In this document: positions 52,367 through 60,460 of the stretch, one piece after another
Layout of the letters: each line of letters begins with the position of its first letter
Position numbering within the stretch: the first letter of the stretch is position 1
Assembly (NCBI GenBank): GCA_035601835.1
Contig: DATNNM010000012.1
Coordinates: 1 to 64,000, forward strand
Length of the DNA stretch: 64,000 nucleotides
Origin: Candidatus Tumulicola sp.
Lineage (GTDB): Bacteria > Vulcanimicrobiota > Vulcanimicrobiia > Eremiobacterales > Eremiobacteraceae
Direction of reading: 5' to 3'
Notes under the pieces: generated by a model
Seen by the model: the letters and a program-made list of their open reading frames with translations, nothing else
Databases searched by the model: none
What the model was told of the DNA's origin: nothing
Position numbers and translations under genes: made by a program

Positions 52367-54019
52367 ATGCTGGAACTCGACAAGACCACATTCCAAAAGC
52401 TTTGGTCGCGCGACCAGTGGTCGGCCTTGCCCGTGAACCGCTCGCTGCTCTCGCCGCTTTCGTTCCTCGAGCGCAGCCTGCACGTTTTTCCGGATAGAGT
52501 CGCGGTGGTCGACGGAGACCGCCGCTACACCTACGCGCAGTTCGGCGAGCGCATCTACCGGCTCGCCAGCGCTCTGCGCGGCGCCGGCATCCGCAGCGGC
52601 GATCGCGTCGCTGTGCTGGCGCCGAACTCCGACGAGGTGCTCGAGGCGCATTTCGGTGTGCCGCAGGTCGGCGCGATCCTCGTCGCCATCAATATCCGCC
52701 TGAGCGCAGACGAGATCACCTATATCCTGCAGCACTCCGGCGCCAAGGCGATCATCATCCATCCCGATTTCGCGGATCTGCTCGCTCACGGCATCAAGGA
52801 CACCAAGATCGAAAACCTGATCTGGACCGGCGCGCCGCCGAGCGATCCCGGTTTGAAGGGGCCGACGTACGAGGAATTCATCCAACGCGGCAGCCCCGAA
52901 CCGTTCAACCTCGGCATCGACGACGAAGAACAGCCGATCAGCATCAACTATACGAGCGGCACGACCGGTCGCCCCAAGGGCGTTCTCTACACGCATCGCG
53001 GCGCATATCTCAACGCGCTCGGAGAGGTCTATCAGGCCGGCCTCACCGGCGACAGCATCTACCTCTGGACGCTGCCGATGTTCCACTGCAACGGTTGGTG
53101 CTACACATGGGGAGTGACCGCGACCGGTGCGCGCCACGTGGCTTTGCCGAAAGTCGACCCCAAACTCGCCTTCAAACTCATCGTAGAAGAGAAGGTCACG
53201 CACATGTGCGCCGCGCCGACCGTGATCGTCGCGCTGGCGGCCGAGGCGACGCCGGATTACCGATTCCCGCGGCTCATCCGCATCGTCACCGCTGGAGCGC
53301 CGCCTCCGCCGACCGTCATCTCGCGCATCGAATCCATGGGCGCCGTGCTCACGCACGCCTACGGCCTCACGGAGACGTACGGGCCTCACACCGTCAGCGA
53401 GTGGCGCGCCGAGTGGAATGACAAACCCGCCGAGGAGCGCGCGCGCATGAAGTCACGCCAGGGGGTCGGCTACATCCACGCGCCGGAGCTGCGCGTGGTG
53501 GACGATGAGATGCGCGACGTTCCCGCCGACGCCGCCACGATGGGCGAGGTCGTCATGCGCGGCAACAACGTGATGAAGGGCTACTTCAACGATCCGGCCG
53601 CTACCGAAAAAGCGTTTCGCGGCGGCTGGTTCCACAGCGGCGACCTGGGAGTGATGCATCCGGACGGTTACATCGAGCTGCGCGACCGCGCCAAAGACAT
53701 CATCATCAGCGGCGGTGAGAATATCTCCACCATCGAGGTCGAGCGCGCCGTCTATGCCCACCCCGCGGTTCTCGAAGCCGCGGTGGTCGGGATTCCGGAC
53801 GACAAATGGGGCGAGGTGCCGAAGGCGTTCGTCACGCTGAAGAGCGGCGCCAGCGCGACCGAAAAAGAGATCATCGACTTCGTGCGCGAGAAGATCGCGC
53901 ACTTCAAGGCGCCCAAGGCGGTAGAGTTCGGACCGCTGCCGAAGACGTCGACGGGCAAGGTCCAGAAATTCAAGTTGCGCGAGAAGGAATGGGCCGGCCG
54001 CGAGAAGAGGATCAACTAA
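52367..54019 (+). CDS. Acyl-CoA ligase (AMP-forming, medium/long-chain type)
   Basis: A 550-residue enzyme that activates a carboxylic acid with ATP and CoA. Motifs in order: INYTSGTTGRPKGVLYTHRG (ATP loop), GLTETYGPHTVSEWRAEW, GWFHSGDLGVMHPDGYIELRDRAKDIIISGGENIS, and PKTSTGKVQKFKLRE with the catalytic lysine. It resembles fatty-acyl-CoA synthases of the AlkK/medium-chain group. ATG 52367 is preferred; TTG 52358 is too close to the AGGAGG site. It is followed five bases later by an enoyl-CoA hydratase, so the two form a lipid or aromatic acid-degradation pair. Confidence 0.92.
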   Translation: MLELDKTTFQKLWSRDQWSALPVNRSLLSPLSFLERSLHVFPDRVAVVDGDRRYTYAQFGERIYRLASALRGAGIRSGDRVAVLAPNSDEVLEAHFGVPQVGAILVAINIRLSADEITYILQHSGAKAIIIHPDFADLLAHGIKDTKIENLIWTGAPPSDPGLKGPTYEEFIQRGSPEPFNLGIDDEEQPISINYTSGTTGRPKGVLYTHRGAYLNALGEVYQAGLTGDSIYLWTLPMFHCNGWCYTWGVTATGARHVALPKVDPKLAFKLIVEEKVTHMCAAPTVIVALAAEATPDYRFPRLIRIVTAGAPPPPTVISRIESMGAVLTHAYGLTETYGPHTVSEWRAEWNDKPAEERARMKSRQGVGYIHAPELRVVDDEMRDVPADAATMGEVVMRGNNVMKGYFNDPAATEKAFRGGWFHSGDLGVMHPDGYIELRDRAKDIIISGGENISTIEVERAVYAHPAVLEAAVVGIPDDKWGEVPKAFVTLKSGASATEKEIIDFVREKIAHFKAPKAVEFGPLPKTSTGKVQKFKLREKEWAGREKRIN

Positions 54020-54024
54020 CCGCC

Positions 54025-54813
54025 ATGGCGACCGAAGTCAAATCCACGCCGCACGTGCTCGTCCAAGTCGACGGCGCGATTGCGACCATCACGTTGAACC
54101 GTCCGGAGAAACGCAATGCGTTGTCGCTGGAGATGATGCGTTCCTTGACCGCCGCGCTGCGGCAGGTCGGCGCGCAACGCGCGGTGCAAGTCGTGGTGCT
54201 CGCCGCGAACGGTCCGGTGTTCTCCGCCGGCCACGATCTCTCCGAGCTGGTGAATCGCGACATCGCCAACTACCGGACGATATTCGATGCGTGCGAAGTG
54301 CTGATGGAGACGGTGCAAGCGATCCCGCAGCCGGTGATCGCGTGCATCCAAGGCCCTGCCACCGCCGCAGGCTGCCAGCTAGCCGCCACGTGTGATCTGG
54401 CGATAGCCGCCGACATCGCGTGGTTTGCCACCCCGGGCGTCAAGATCGGTTTGTTCTGCTCGACGCCGATGGTGGCGCTCAGCCGGGCGGTCGGCCGCAA
54501 GAAGGCGATGCAGATGCTGCTGACCGGCGAACAGGTCCCGGCGCGCGAAGCGCTCGTGGCCGGACTCATCAATGAGGTCGTGACGCCCGGCGACTTGACG
54601 GCAGCGACCCGCGCGCTGGCCGACAAGATCGCGGCATCGAGCCCGGTGGTGGTCGGCATCGGCAAGCGCGCCTTCTACAAGCAGGTCGACATGCCGCAAC
54701 ATGACGCGTACGAGTACACGAAAGAAGTGATGTCGCAGAACGCCGCCGGCCCCGACGCGCATGAGGGCATCAGCGCGTTCCTCGAAAAGCGCCCCCCGAA
54801 GTGGCCTAAGTAG
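54025..54813 (+). CDS. Enoyl-CoA hydratase/isomerase family protein (ECHDC3-like)
   Basis: A 262-residue crotonase-fold protein. ITLNRPEKRNALSLEMM and FSAGHDLSEL give the first half of the CoA/oxyanion site, and GPATAAGCQLAATCDLAIA the second. The segment WFATPGVKIGLFCSTPMVALSRAVGRKKA is typical of ECHDC3-like proteins and lacks the usual catalytic Glu, so a hydratase reaction should not be assumed. It starts at ATG 54025, next to the acyl-CoA ligase. Confidence 0.88.
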   Translation: MATEVKSTPHVLVQVDGAIATITLNRPEKRNALSLEMMRSLTAALRQVGAQRAVQVVVLAANGPVFSAGHDLSELVNRDIANYRTIFDACEVLMETVQAIPQPVIACIQGPATAAGCQLAATCDLAIAADIAWFATPGVKIGLFCSTPMVALSRAVGRKKAMQMLLTGEQVPAREALVAGLINEVVTPGDLTAATRALADKIAASSPVVVGIGKRAFYKQVDMPQHDAYEYTKEVMSQNAAGPDAHEGISAFLEKRPPKWPK

Positions 54814-54819
54814 GTCACA

Positions 54820-55173
54820 CTAAGCGCGCTTTGCGAAGCACAGGGTGTAATCCAGCGCCGAATACGCCTCGTCAAGGTTCGCGTGCACAGGGAACACCCG
54901 GTCCAGCGCGGTCAGGCTCAACGCGCGCCGGATGTTCGGATTGTCGACGACCACGCACAGCTGCCCGCCGGCCTCTCGAACGATGCGCAACGCGATGATG
55001 ATCGCTTTGAGAACGAGCGCGTCCGTGGTCTCGAGCTGCCGCAGATCAACGATATGGACGTACTTGCCGTCGCGCACGTGATCTCGGAATGCGCTGCGCA
55101 TGCGCGAGCACGATTGGACGTCGAATGGCTCTGAAAACTCCGTGACGGTGATCGCTTGCGGTTGATTCCACAT
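54820..55173 (-). CDS. STAS-domain protein (anti-anti-sigma-like)
   Basis: A 117-residue single STAS domain. The fold is seen in ITVTEFSEPFDVQSCSRMRSAFRDHV, KYVHIVDLRQLETTDALVLKAIIIALRIVREAGGQLCVVV, and a final helix. In SpoIIAA-type regulators the phosphorylated residue is Ser in DSSG; here the place reads TTDA, so a Thr would have to serve. No partner kinase or phosphatase is nearby. It is convergent with the hydratase gene, seven bases away. Confidence 0.8.
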   Translation of the reverse strand: MWNQPQAITVTEFSEPFDVQSCSRMRSAFRDHVRDGKYVHIVDLRQLETTDALVLKAIIIALRIVREAGGQLCVVVDNPNIRRALSLTALDRVFPVHANLDEAYSALDYTLCFAKRA

Positions 55174-55205
55174 CTGATTCTTCCTCCGATTAGTTCTAAT
55201 GTAGT

Positions 55206-55225
55206 GCCGGGGCTTTAGCCCCGGC
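55206..55225. repeat. CT-NN-AG palindrome (GCCGGGGCTTTAGCCCCGGC)
   Basis: A perfect 20-base copy, two 9-base arms around TT, preceded by GTAGT. It lies between the STAS gene and the small acidic peptide gene, upstream of the first and downstream of the second. Confidence 0.8.
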
Positions 55226-55242
55226 TTGCGTCTGTGGTCTGC

Positions 55243-55380
55243 TTAGATCTTGGGTCCCCAGCCACCGAAGATCGCTGTGTCCGGACCCCTGCGGATGCGG
55301 ACGAGCGTCGAACGGTTGTCGAGCAGGTCGTTGGTCTCGTCGTCAAGATCCTCGGCGTAGTTGTTCGGCTTCTCACTCAT
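55243..55380 (-). CDS. 45-residue acidic peptide with glycine/aromatic tail
   Basis: A 45-residue peptide from ATG 55380, with GGGAGG eight to thirteen bases upstream. The N-terminal part is acidic and polar (MSEKPNNYAEDLDDETNDLL), and the last residues form a short distinct tail, AIFGGWGPKI. The leader-plus-core shape is like precursors of small ribosomally made peptides, but no modifying enzyme is near. A longer frame reaches 55473 but lacks a ribosome-binding site. I cannot assign a family. It may simply be a small regulatory or structural peptide. Confidence 0.55.
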   Translation of the reverse strand: MSEKPNNYAEDLDDETNDLLDNRSTLVRIRRGPDTAIFGGWGPKI

Positions 55381-55602
55381 GGACGTGGCCCTCCCAGGCA
55401 TGTAGCTTTCCGGGCAAGCCCGGATGTGTGGGTCAGGGCGCTTGGGTGCAGTCGAGCACCCCGACTCGTTCATGGTACTCGCCGGAGGGGGTCGCTCGAA
55501 TCGGGGTTTACACGGAGAATTGGCGCGTCTCAGTACGGAGAATTGCCCGCCTGGCGCGAAAGTTGGGCGGCCGTGCTCGGACCCGCTACGCCGCCGCCCG
55601 AA

Positions 55603-56352
55603 ATGAGCGTCACGACCTTCGCTTACGGGACGGCGCGGACCTCAGAAGCGCTTGACCTCTACCTCCCGACAGGCCGTCGCGGCGAGCCGCTTGCCGTGTT
55701 CGTGCATGGCGGCGCGTGGGTATCGGGCGACAAGCGCGACTACGCCCCACTGGGCGCGGCCTTTGCCAAGCGCGGCATCGCTGTGGCGATCGTCAACTAT
55801 CCGTTGGCGCCCCTTGTGAGCGCGGAGGAGCAGGCAGGCGCTGTTGGGGCAGCCGTGCAGTGGCTCGTCGCACGCGCAGATACCGCCGGCTACGACGGTG
55901 CGCGCGTCTTTCTCATCGGACATTCCGCCGGCGCGCAGCTCGTGCTCTTCGCGTTGCTCTCGGGCTTGTTGCCGCGCGCGCCTGTTGCGGGGATCGTCGC
56001 GATCGGCGCCGTCGGCATCAACCCAAGCCGCGATGTGCAAGACTTGCAGCAACAGTATCAGGGCATCTATGAGCCTGCGTTCGGGCCCGATCGGGAAACG
56101 TGGTCCCGCTTCGACATTGGACCGCGTTTGCTCGGCAAGGAGCCGCCGTGCTTGGTCATCCACGGACGAGCCGATGACATGGCGCCCGAAGCCATCTCGC
56201 GCGAACTCGCGGAGCAGCTTCGGGCGGCCGGCGACCAGGTGGACTACCTCCAACCGGAGGGTCGCGATCACTGGGGAATCCTCGCGGCCATGGCTGCCCA
56301 GCCGGACGACCCGAGCATGCTGGCCGTCGAACGGTTCATCTTCCGCAAATAA
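55603..56352 (+). CDS. Alpha/beta hydrolase (BD-FAE/esterase-like)
   Basis: A 249-residue hydrolase. The oxyanion segment is AVFVHGGAWVSGDKRDYAPLG, the nucleophile elbow is FLIGHSAGAQLVLFAL (Ser), and the likely acid and His are in IHGRADDMAPE and GRDHWGIL. It resembles small esterases such as kynurenine formamidase and BD-FAE. ATG 55603 is used because the upstream frame has no clear start with a ribosome-binding site; GTG 55573 is an alternative that adds ten residues. No signal peptide, so cytoplasmic. Confidence 0.82.
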   Translation: MSVTTFAYGTARTSEALDLYLPTGRRGEPLAVFVHGGAWVSGDKRDYAPLGAAFAKRGIAVAIVNYPLAPLVSAEEQAGAVGAAVQWLVARADTAGYDGARVFLIGHSAGAQLVLFALLSGLLPRAPVAGIVAIGAVGINPSRDVQDLQQQYQGIYEPAFGPDRETWSRFDIGPRLLGKEPPCLVIHGRADDMAPEAISRELAEQLRAAGDQVDYLQPEGRDHWGILAAMAAQPDDPSMLAVERFIFRK

Positions 56353-56414
56353 TCACGACCTTCTCACCGCTGTCTCACACTGCCCCGGCCGTTTCGTAGT
56401 ACAAAAAAGGGGAC

Positions 56415-57872
56415 ATGCTCATGCTGGTCGTTCAGCTCAACTACGCTCTCGCCCGGTGGAAGTCGGCCCTGGCCCTCATCTACCTGGCTGGCGCCCTGTT
56501 CGCGGGCATCGTGTTCGGCCATCAAGGAGCAGGCGGGAATGCAGCTGCGGCCGCTCCTGGTGACATACACAAGATCAAACACGTCGTCATCATCATGCAA
56601 GAGAACCGCTCGTACGACGAATACTTCGGCACGTACCCGGGCGGCGACGGGCTGCCGCGGAGGGCGGACGGCAATTTTGCGGTTTGCGTCCACGATCCAG
56701 CTAGCGGCAGCTGCGTGCAACCCTATCACGATGGAAACGATGTCAACGGAGGCGGTCCACACGGAGCGCCGAGCGCCGTGGCCGACATCGACGCCGGCAA
56801 GATGGATGGCTTCATCGCCGAGCAGCAGCGAGGCGGCCGGCGGCGCTGCCAAGCATTTGATCCGCGCTGCGGCGGCGGTGACCGCCCGGATGTTATGGGC
56901 TACAAAGACGCGCGCGACATTCCGAACTACTGGGCGTATGCGCAGACTTTCGTGCTGCAGGACCGCATATTCGAGCCCAATGCGTCGTGGAGTTTGCCCG
57001 CGCATCTCTTCATGGTTTCGGGCTGGTCGGCGCGCTGCGGCTCGCACGATCCGATGAGCTGCGTCAACGAGCTGCAGAACCCGCAACGGCTCGGCGGCAA
57101 CGCGCGCGTGCGGTTACGCGGTGCTCAAGACCCCGTCTATGCCTGGACCGACCTCACGTATCTCTTGCACAAGAACCACGTCAGTTGGGGCTACTATCTT
57201 TCGGAGGGCACGCAGCCGGATTGTGCCGACGATCAGATGTTCTGCGCGCCCACGGGGCAGAACAAGAAGGTGCCCGAGATCTGGAACCCGCTGCCGTGGT
57301 TCGACACGGTGAAGGCCGACGGCGAGCTCGGCAACATCCAGGACGTATCAAACTTCTATGCCGCGGCGAAAACCGGCAAGCTGCCGGCGGTATCGTGGGT
57401 GGTGCCCAACGGGGCGCTGTCGGAACACCCGCCGGCGCTCGTAAGCACCGGTCAAGCATACGTCACCAGCGTCATCAATGCGGTCATGGCGGGGCCGGAT
57501 TGGAACAGCACCGCGATCTTCCTCGCCTGGGACGATTGGGGCGGTTTCTACGACCACGTCGCGCCGCCGGTGGTCGATCAGAACGGCTACGGCCTGCGCG
57601 TTCCGGGCATACTGATCAGTCCCTATGCGAAAAAAGGCTACGTAGACCATCAGACTCTGAGCTTCGACGCCTACGTGAAGTTCATCGAGGATGATTTCCT
57701 CAACGCCGCGCGCATCGACCCCAAGACCGATGGCAGACCCGATGCGCGCCCAGACGTGCGCGAGAACGCAGCGCAGCTGGGCAATCTGCTGAGCGAATTC
57801 GACTTCAACCAGAGCCCGCGGGCGCCGCTCTTGTTGCCGCTACATCCGACGCCGGGGCCTGCCTCCCGCTAG
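56415..57872 (+). CDS. Exported phospholipase C/acid phosphatase-family phosphoesterase
   Basis: A 485-residue exported enzyme of the PF04185 family that cleaves phospholipids or phosphate monoesters. A signal peptide spans residues about 15-48. The metal site residues are visible: [20 protein letters not shown] near residue 55 and [20 protein letters not shown] near residue 375, the Asp/His group typical of the family. ATG 56415 or 56421 are both possible near the AGGGGAC site. Its stop overlaps that of the next convergent gene by four bases. Confidence 0.88.
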   Translation: MLMLVVQLNYALARWKSALALIYLAGALFAGIVFGHQGAGGNAAAAAPGDIHKIKHVVIIMQENRSYDEYFGTYPGGDGLPRRADGNFAVCVHDPASGSCVQPYHDGNDVNGGGPHGAPSAVADIDAGKMDGFIAEQQRGGRRRCQAFDPRCGGGDRPDVMGYKDARDIPNYWAYAQTFVLQDRIFEPNASWSLPAHLFMVSGWSARCGSHDPMSCVNELQNPQRLGGNARVRLRGAQDPVYAWTDLTYLLHKNHVSWGYYLSEGTQPDCADDQMFCAPTGQNKKVPEIWNPLPWFDTVKADGELGNIQDVSNFYAAAKTGKLPAVSWVVPNGALSEHPPALVSTGQAYVTSVINAVMAGPDWNSTAIFLAWDDWGGFYDHVAPPVVDQNGYGLRVPGILISPYAKKGYVDHQTLSFDAYVKFIEDDFLNAARIDPKTDGRPDARPDVRENAAQLGNLLSEFDFNQSPRAPLLLPLHPTPGPASR

Positions 57873-59344
57873 CTCCAAGGCAGCGCGAATTTGCATTGTC
57901 CGCTGCACACGGCGAAGTCCGTGCTTGAGGCCAAAACGCCGTTCACGGAGATCTCCGCGCGATACAGCCCCTCAGGCCAAGTCGTGCCGGGAGGCGGCGT
58001 GATGTTAAAACTCGGAGTGCTTGAGCCGGCGCCCACCGTCACCTCATAAGTCCTGACGATTTGCGTGTTGCAGGCCTCCACGCCGCCAAGGTCCGTGCCC
58101 ATCCAGCGCACGCTGATTTGACTGCTGGCCGGAACGTTTTCCACACTCAGCACGGCGCTGATCTGTGACGCATTTGGCTGAAAGGTCCTGCCTGGATTGA
58201 CGGGTTTTCCTTGAGCGTCCGCTCGCTCTGCCATCGTCACGCTCATGGCGAATCCCGGAGGCTTCTCATCGGACGCCGGGCGCGTGCACTTGCCGAACGA
58301 CACGGGCGGCGCCGTCGGCGGCGCCGGTGCGTCCTTTGCCAGTGCGAAGTTCAGTGTTTTATCAACAGTTCCGTTGAGATAGACGTCGATCTTGTACTTG
58401 CCCGCGGGCAAGTTGGGATAGGTCCAGTGGAATGCGACGTTTTGCGTTCCCTCAGAAGTGTTGACGTCGACTTCACCGACTTTCGTGTTCGCCGGCGAGG
58501 AGCCGTTGGTATCCACCGCCGTAAGTACGCCTTTTAGCGCAGTGCCGTTCGGCGGATTCGAGACCGTGACGATGGCGTAGATGGCTCCCTGCGTGGTGGG
58601 GAATGTTTGCGTGACATTGATTGGCGCGTGGGTCAAGGGCGTCGATCCACTGGCGAGGACAGCCTCCGTTATGGAGGCGGCGCCGGCCGGGGTGGCAGTC
58701 GCAGCGTTCCCCTGGGAAGCCGCTGTCTCTCGTTTGAACGTCGAGACCTCGCTGCCGATCGTCATCGTGAGCTCATCTCCGGAGATGGCGATCTTCGCCT
58801 GCGACTTTCCGTTCAGCTGGATAGTGCTGTCGTCGAGCCAGCGATACGAGCCGTGGTTGATTTGAGCACCAAGCGTGGTGACCAAGGTCCCGTCATTGTT
58901 GTATTGGGTCGTGATCTTCTGGGACCCGGCCATGGACGCCCACGTGCCCACGATCAACGCTTGCGCGGCTGTGGTTGCGGCCGCTTGCGGAGCCGCTCCC
59001 GCTCGGGTGAACTTGAATACGTCGGCTCCGGAAGTCTCGGTGAGTTGATCCTGGGAAATGGTGACTTTCGACGTGTTGCTTTTCCCGTTTACGACGGTCT
59101 CAACGGTCGAGTCGTCAAGCCACTTGTACGTGCCGTTTGTGTTTGCACCGGCCGCCGAGATAATGAAGGTCCCATCGGCGGTATACTCGTTCGTGATTTG
59201 ACCATCAGACCCGCTCAACTCCCACTTGCCGACGATCAACGCCTGCGGGCTTCCGGGCCCCGGCCCATTGGGCGGCGTCGTTTTGTGAGCGCAAGCAACG
59301 CAGAAAAGGCTCAACGACAGAACGAGAACGAAAAGCTTCTTCAT
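57869..59344 (-). CDS. Large lipoprotein with repeated lipocalin-like units and beta-sandwich tail
   Basis: A 491-residue lipoprotein (lipobox CVAC near residue 18). Residues about 35-115 and 130-205 are two similar units: [26 protein letters not shown]...[11 protein letters not shown] and [26 protein letters not shown]...[10 protein letters not shown], a repeat like that of small lipocalin-type or DUF5640 domains. Two Ig-like or beta-sandwich regions follow (about 230-350 and 370-485), with paired cysteines. Function unknown; probably binds something at the cell surface. A Pro/Ala linker joins the parts. Confidence 0.75.
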   Translation of the reverse strand: MKKLFVLVLSLSLFCVACAHKTTPPNGPGPGSPQALIVGKWELSGSDGQITNEYTADGTFIISAAGANTNGTYKWLDDSTVETVVNGKSNTSKVTISQDQLTETSGADVFKFTRAGAAPQAAATTAAQALIVGTWASMAGSQKITTQYNNDGTLVTTLGAQINHGSYRWLDDSTIQLNGKSQAKIAISGDELTMTIGSEVSTFKRETAASQGNAATATPAGAASITEAVLASGSTPLTHAPINVTQTFPTTQGAIYAIVTVSNPPNGTALKGVLTAVDTNGSSPANTKVGEVDVNTSEGTQNVAFHWTYPNLPAGKYKIDVYLNGTVDKTLNFALAKDAPAPPTAPPVSFGKCTRPASDEKPPGFAMSVTMAERADAQGKPVNPGRTFQPNASQISAVLSVENVPASSQISVRWMGTDLGGVEACNTQIVRTYEVTVGAGSSTPSFNITPPPGTTWPEGLYRAEISVNGVLASSTDFAVCSGQCKFALPWS

Positions 59345-59422
59345 GCCACGTCTCAGTCTTGGGGAAGCGTAAGGGCTGCCGCGTTTGGCTGCGTGCTCTT
59401 CGAACTCCTCGTCCCAATAGAA

Positions 59423-59449
59423 AAGACCCGGCGCGAACGCCGGGTCTTT
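59423..59449 (-). terminator. Rho-independent terminator
   Basis: AGACCCGGCG and CGCCGGGTCT form a ten-base stem with a four-base-plus loop. On the minus strand the stem is followed by TTTTC, so it can end transcription from the zinc-ribbon gene. Confidence 0.75.
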
Positions 59450-59461
59450 CGTGTTGTCGGC

Positions 59462-59791
59462 CTAGTACGCTGAGCGCTGCTTTTGGAAGCAGTCGCGGCA
59501 GTACACGGGCTTGTCGCCGCGGGGCTGGAACGGAACTTCCGCTACGCCTCCGCAAGCGCTGCAGGTCGCCTTGAACATCTCGCGCGGGCCGCTGTTGTAG
59601 CGACGATCGCCGCCGCCGCCGCCCCCGCCGCCGCCGCCGCCGCTGCGGCTCGCCTTGCGGGCTTGCCGGCAGTCCGGACAACGGCTCGGTTTGTTCTGGA
59701 AACCTTTTTGGTCGTAGAATTCCTGTTCGCCGGCGGTAAACGTGAATTGATTGCCGCAGTCGACGCAGGTGATGAGTTGATCGGTATACAC
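59462..59791 (-). CDS. Double zinc-ribbon protein with poly-glycine linker
   Basis: A 109-residue cytoplasmic protein with two zinc ribbons. The first is ITCVDCGNQFTF...RCPDCRQARK (four Cys), the second TCSACGGVAEVPFQPRGDKPVYCRDCFQKQ (four Cys). Between them a run of eleven glycines and RRYNSGP form a flexible spacer. The first ribbon is the zinc-ribbon 'probable zinc-binding' type found in many soil bacteria next to stress genes. It may bind nucleic acid, but this is not shown. A terminator follows the stop. Confidence 0.85.
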   Translation of the reverse strand: MYTDQLITCVDCGNQFTFTAGEQEFYDQKGFQNKPSRCPDCRQARKASRSGGGGGGGGGGGDRRYNSGPREMFKATCSACGGVAEVPFQPRGDKPVYCRDCFQKQRSAY

Positions 59792-60088
59792 GAGTCTTAG
59801 AAACTCCCTTCGCGCGCCGTCAGTGTTCTAACGGCACACTCGTCAGTGATATCGTTTCGGTGATGGGTTTCTGACGATCGCGAAGAGGAGGTCTTGTGGA
59901 TTCCTAATCGACGTCTGGGCCAAGCCCTACCAACTATCCAAAACTACATAAATCATAGCATCATTGTGCTCTCTTAATCAAGCCTTTTGGGCCTCTTAGG
60001 AGGGCCGGCGCTGCTGGGCCGAAGAACGAAACGCCCTGCAAAAGCCCCTTTAGTACCGGCAATCACAGGCTGAATGGAGATAACGAAC

Positions 60089-60460
60089 ATGCCTCGTCCC
60101 GTGCATTTCGAACTGCCCGCAGACAACCCCGAGCGGGCGATCAAGTTCTATGAGGGCGTCTTCGGCTGGAAATTCAACAAGTGGGGAGGCGGCGAACTGC
60201 CCTACTGGGTCGTTGAAACCGGCGAGGGACCCGGCATCGACGGCGGCCTCTCGAAGCGGCAAAAGCCCGGTTCCAGCACGAGAAATTCGATCAGCGTCGA
60301 TAGCGTCGATGAGGCATCGAAGAAAGTGACGGCTGCCGGCGGCAAAGTCGTCGAGCCGAAGATGCCGATCCCGACCGTCGGCTATGTCGCGTATTGCCTG
60401 GATACCGAGGGCAATTCGTTCGGACTATTCCAAAGCGACCCCAACGCGAAGTTGGGCTGA
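60089..60460 (+). CDS. VOC-family protein (glyoxalase-like)
   Basis: A 123-residue VOC protein. ATG 60089 is chosen because GGAG lies about ten bases upstream and the protein then starts MPRPVHFELPADNPERAIKFYEGVFGWKF, the usual family opening; ATG 60074 adds five residues. The metal candidates are His in VHFELP and Glu in LDTEGNSFGLF. This short type is often called a glyoxalase/bleomycin-resistance protein, with no proven substrate. Its 3' end overlaps the convergent ABC exporter by 36 bases. Confidence 0.88.
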   Translation: MPRPVHFELPADNPERAIKFYEGVFGWKFNKWGGGELPYWVVETGEGPGIDGGLSKRQKPGSSTRNSISVDSVDEASKKVTAAGGKVVEPKMPIPTVGYVAYCLDTEGNSFGLFQSDPNAKLG

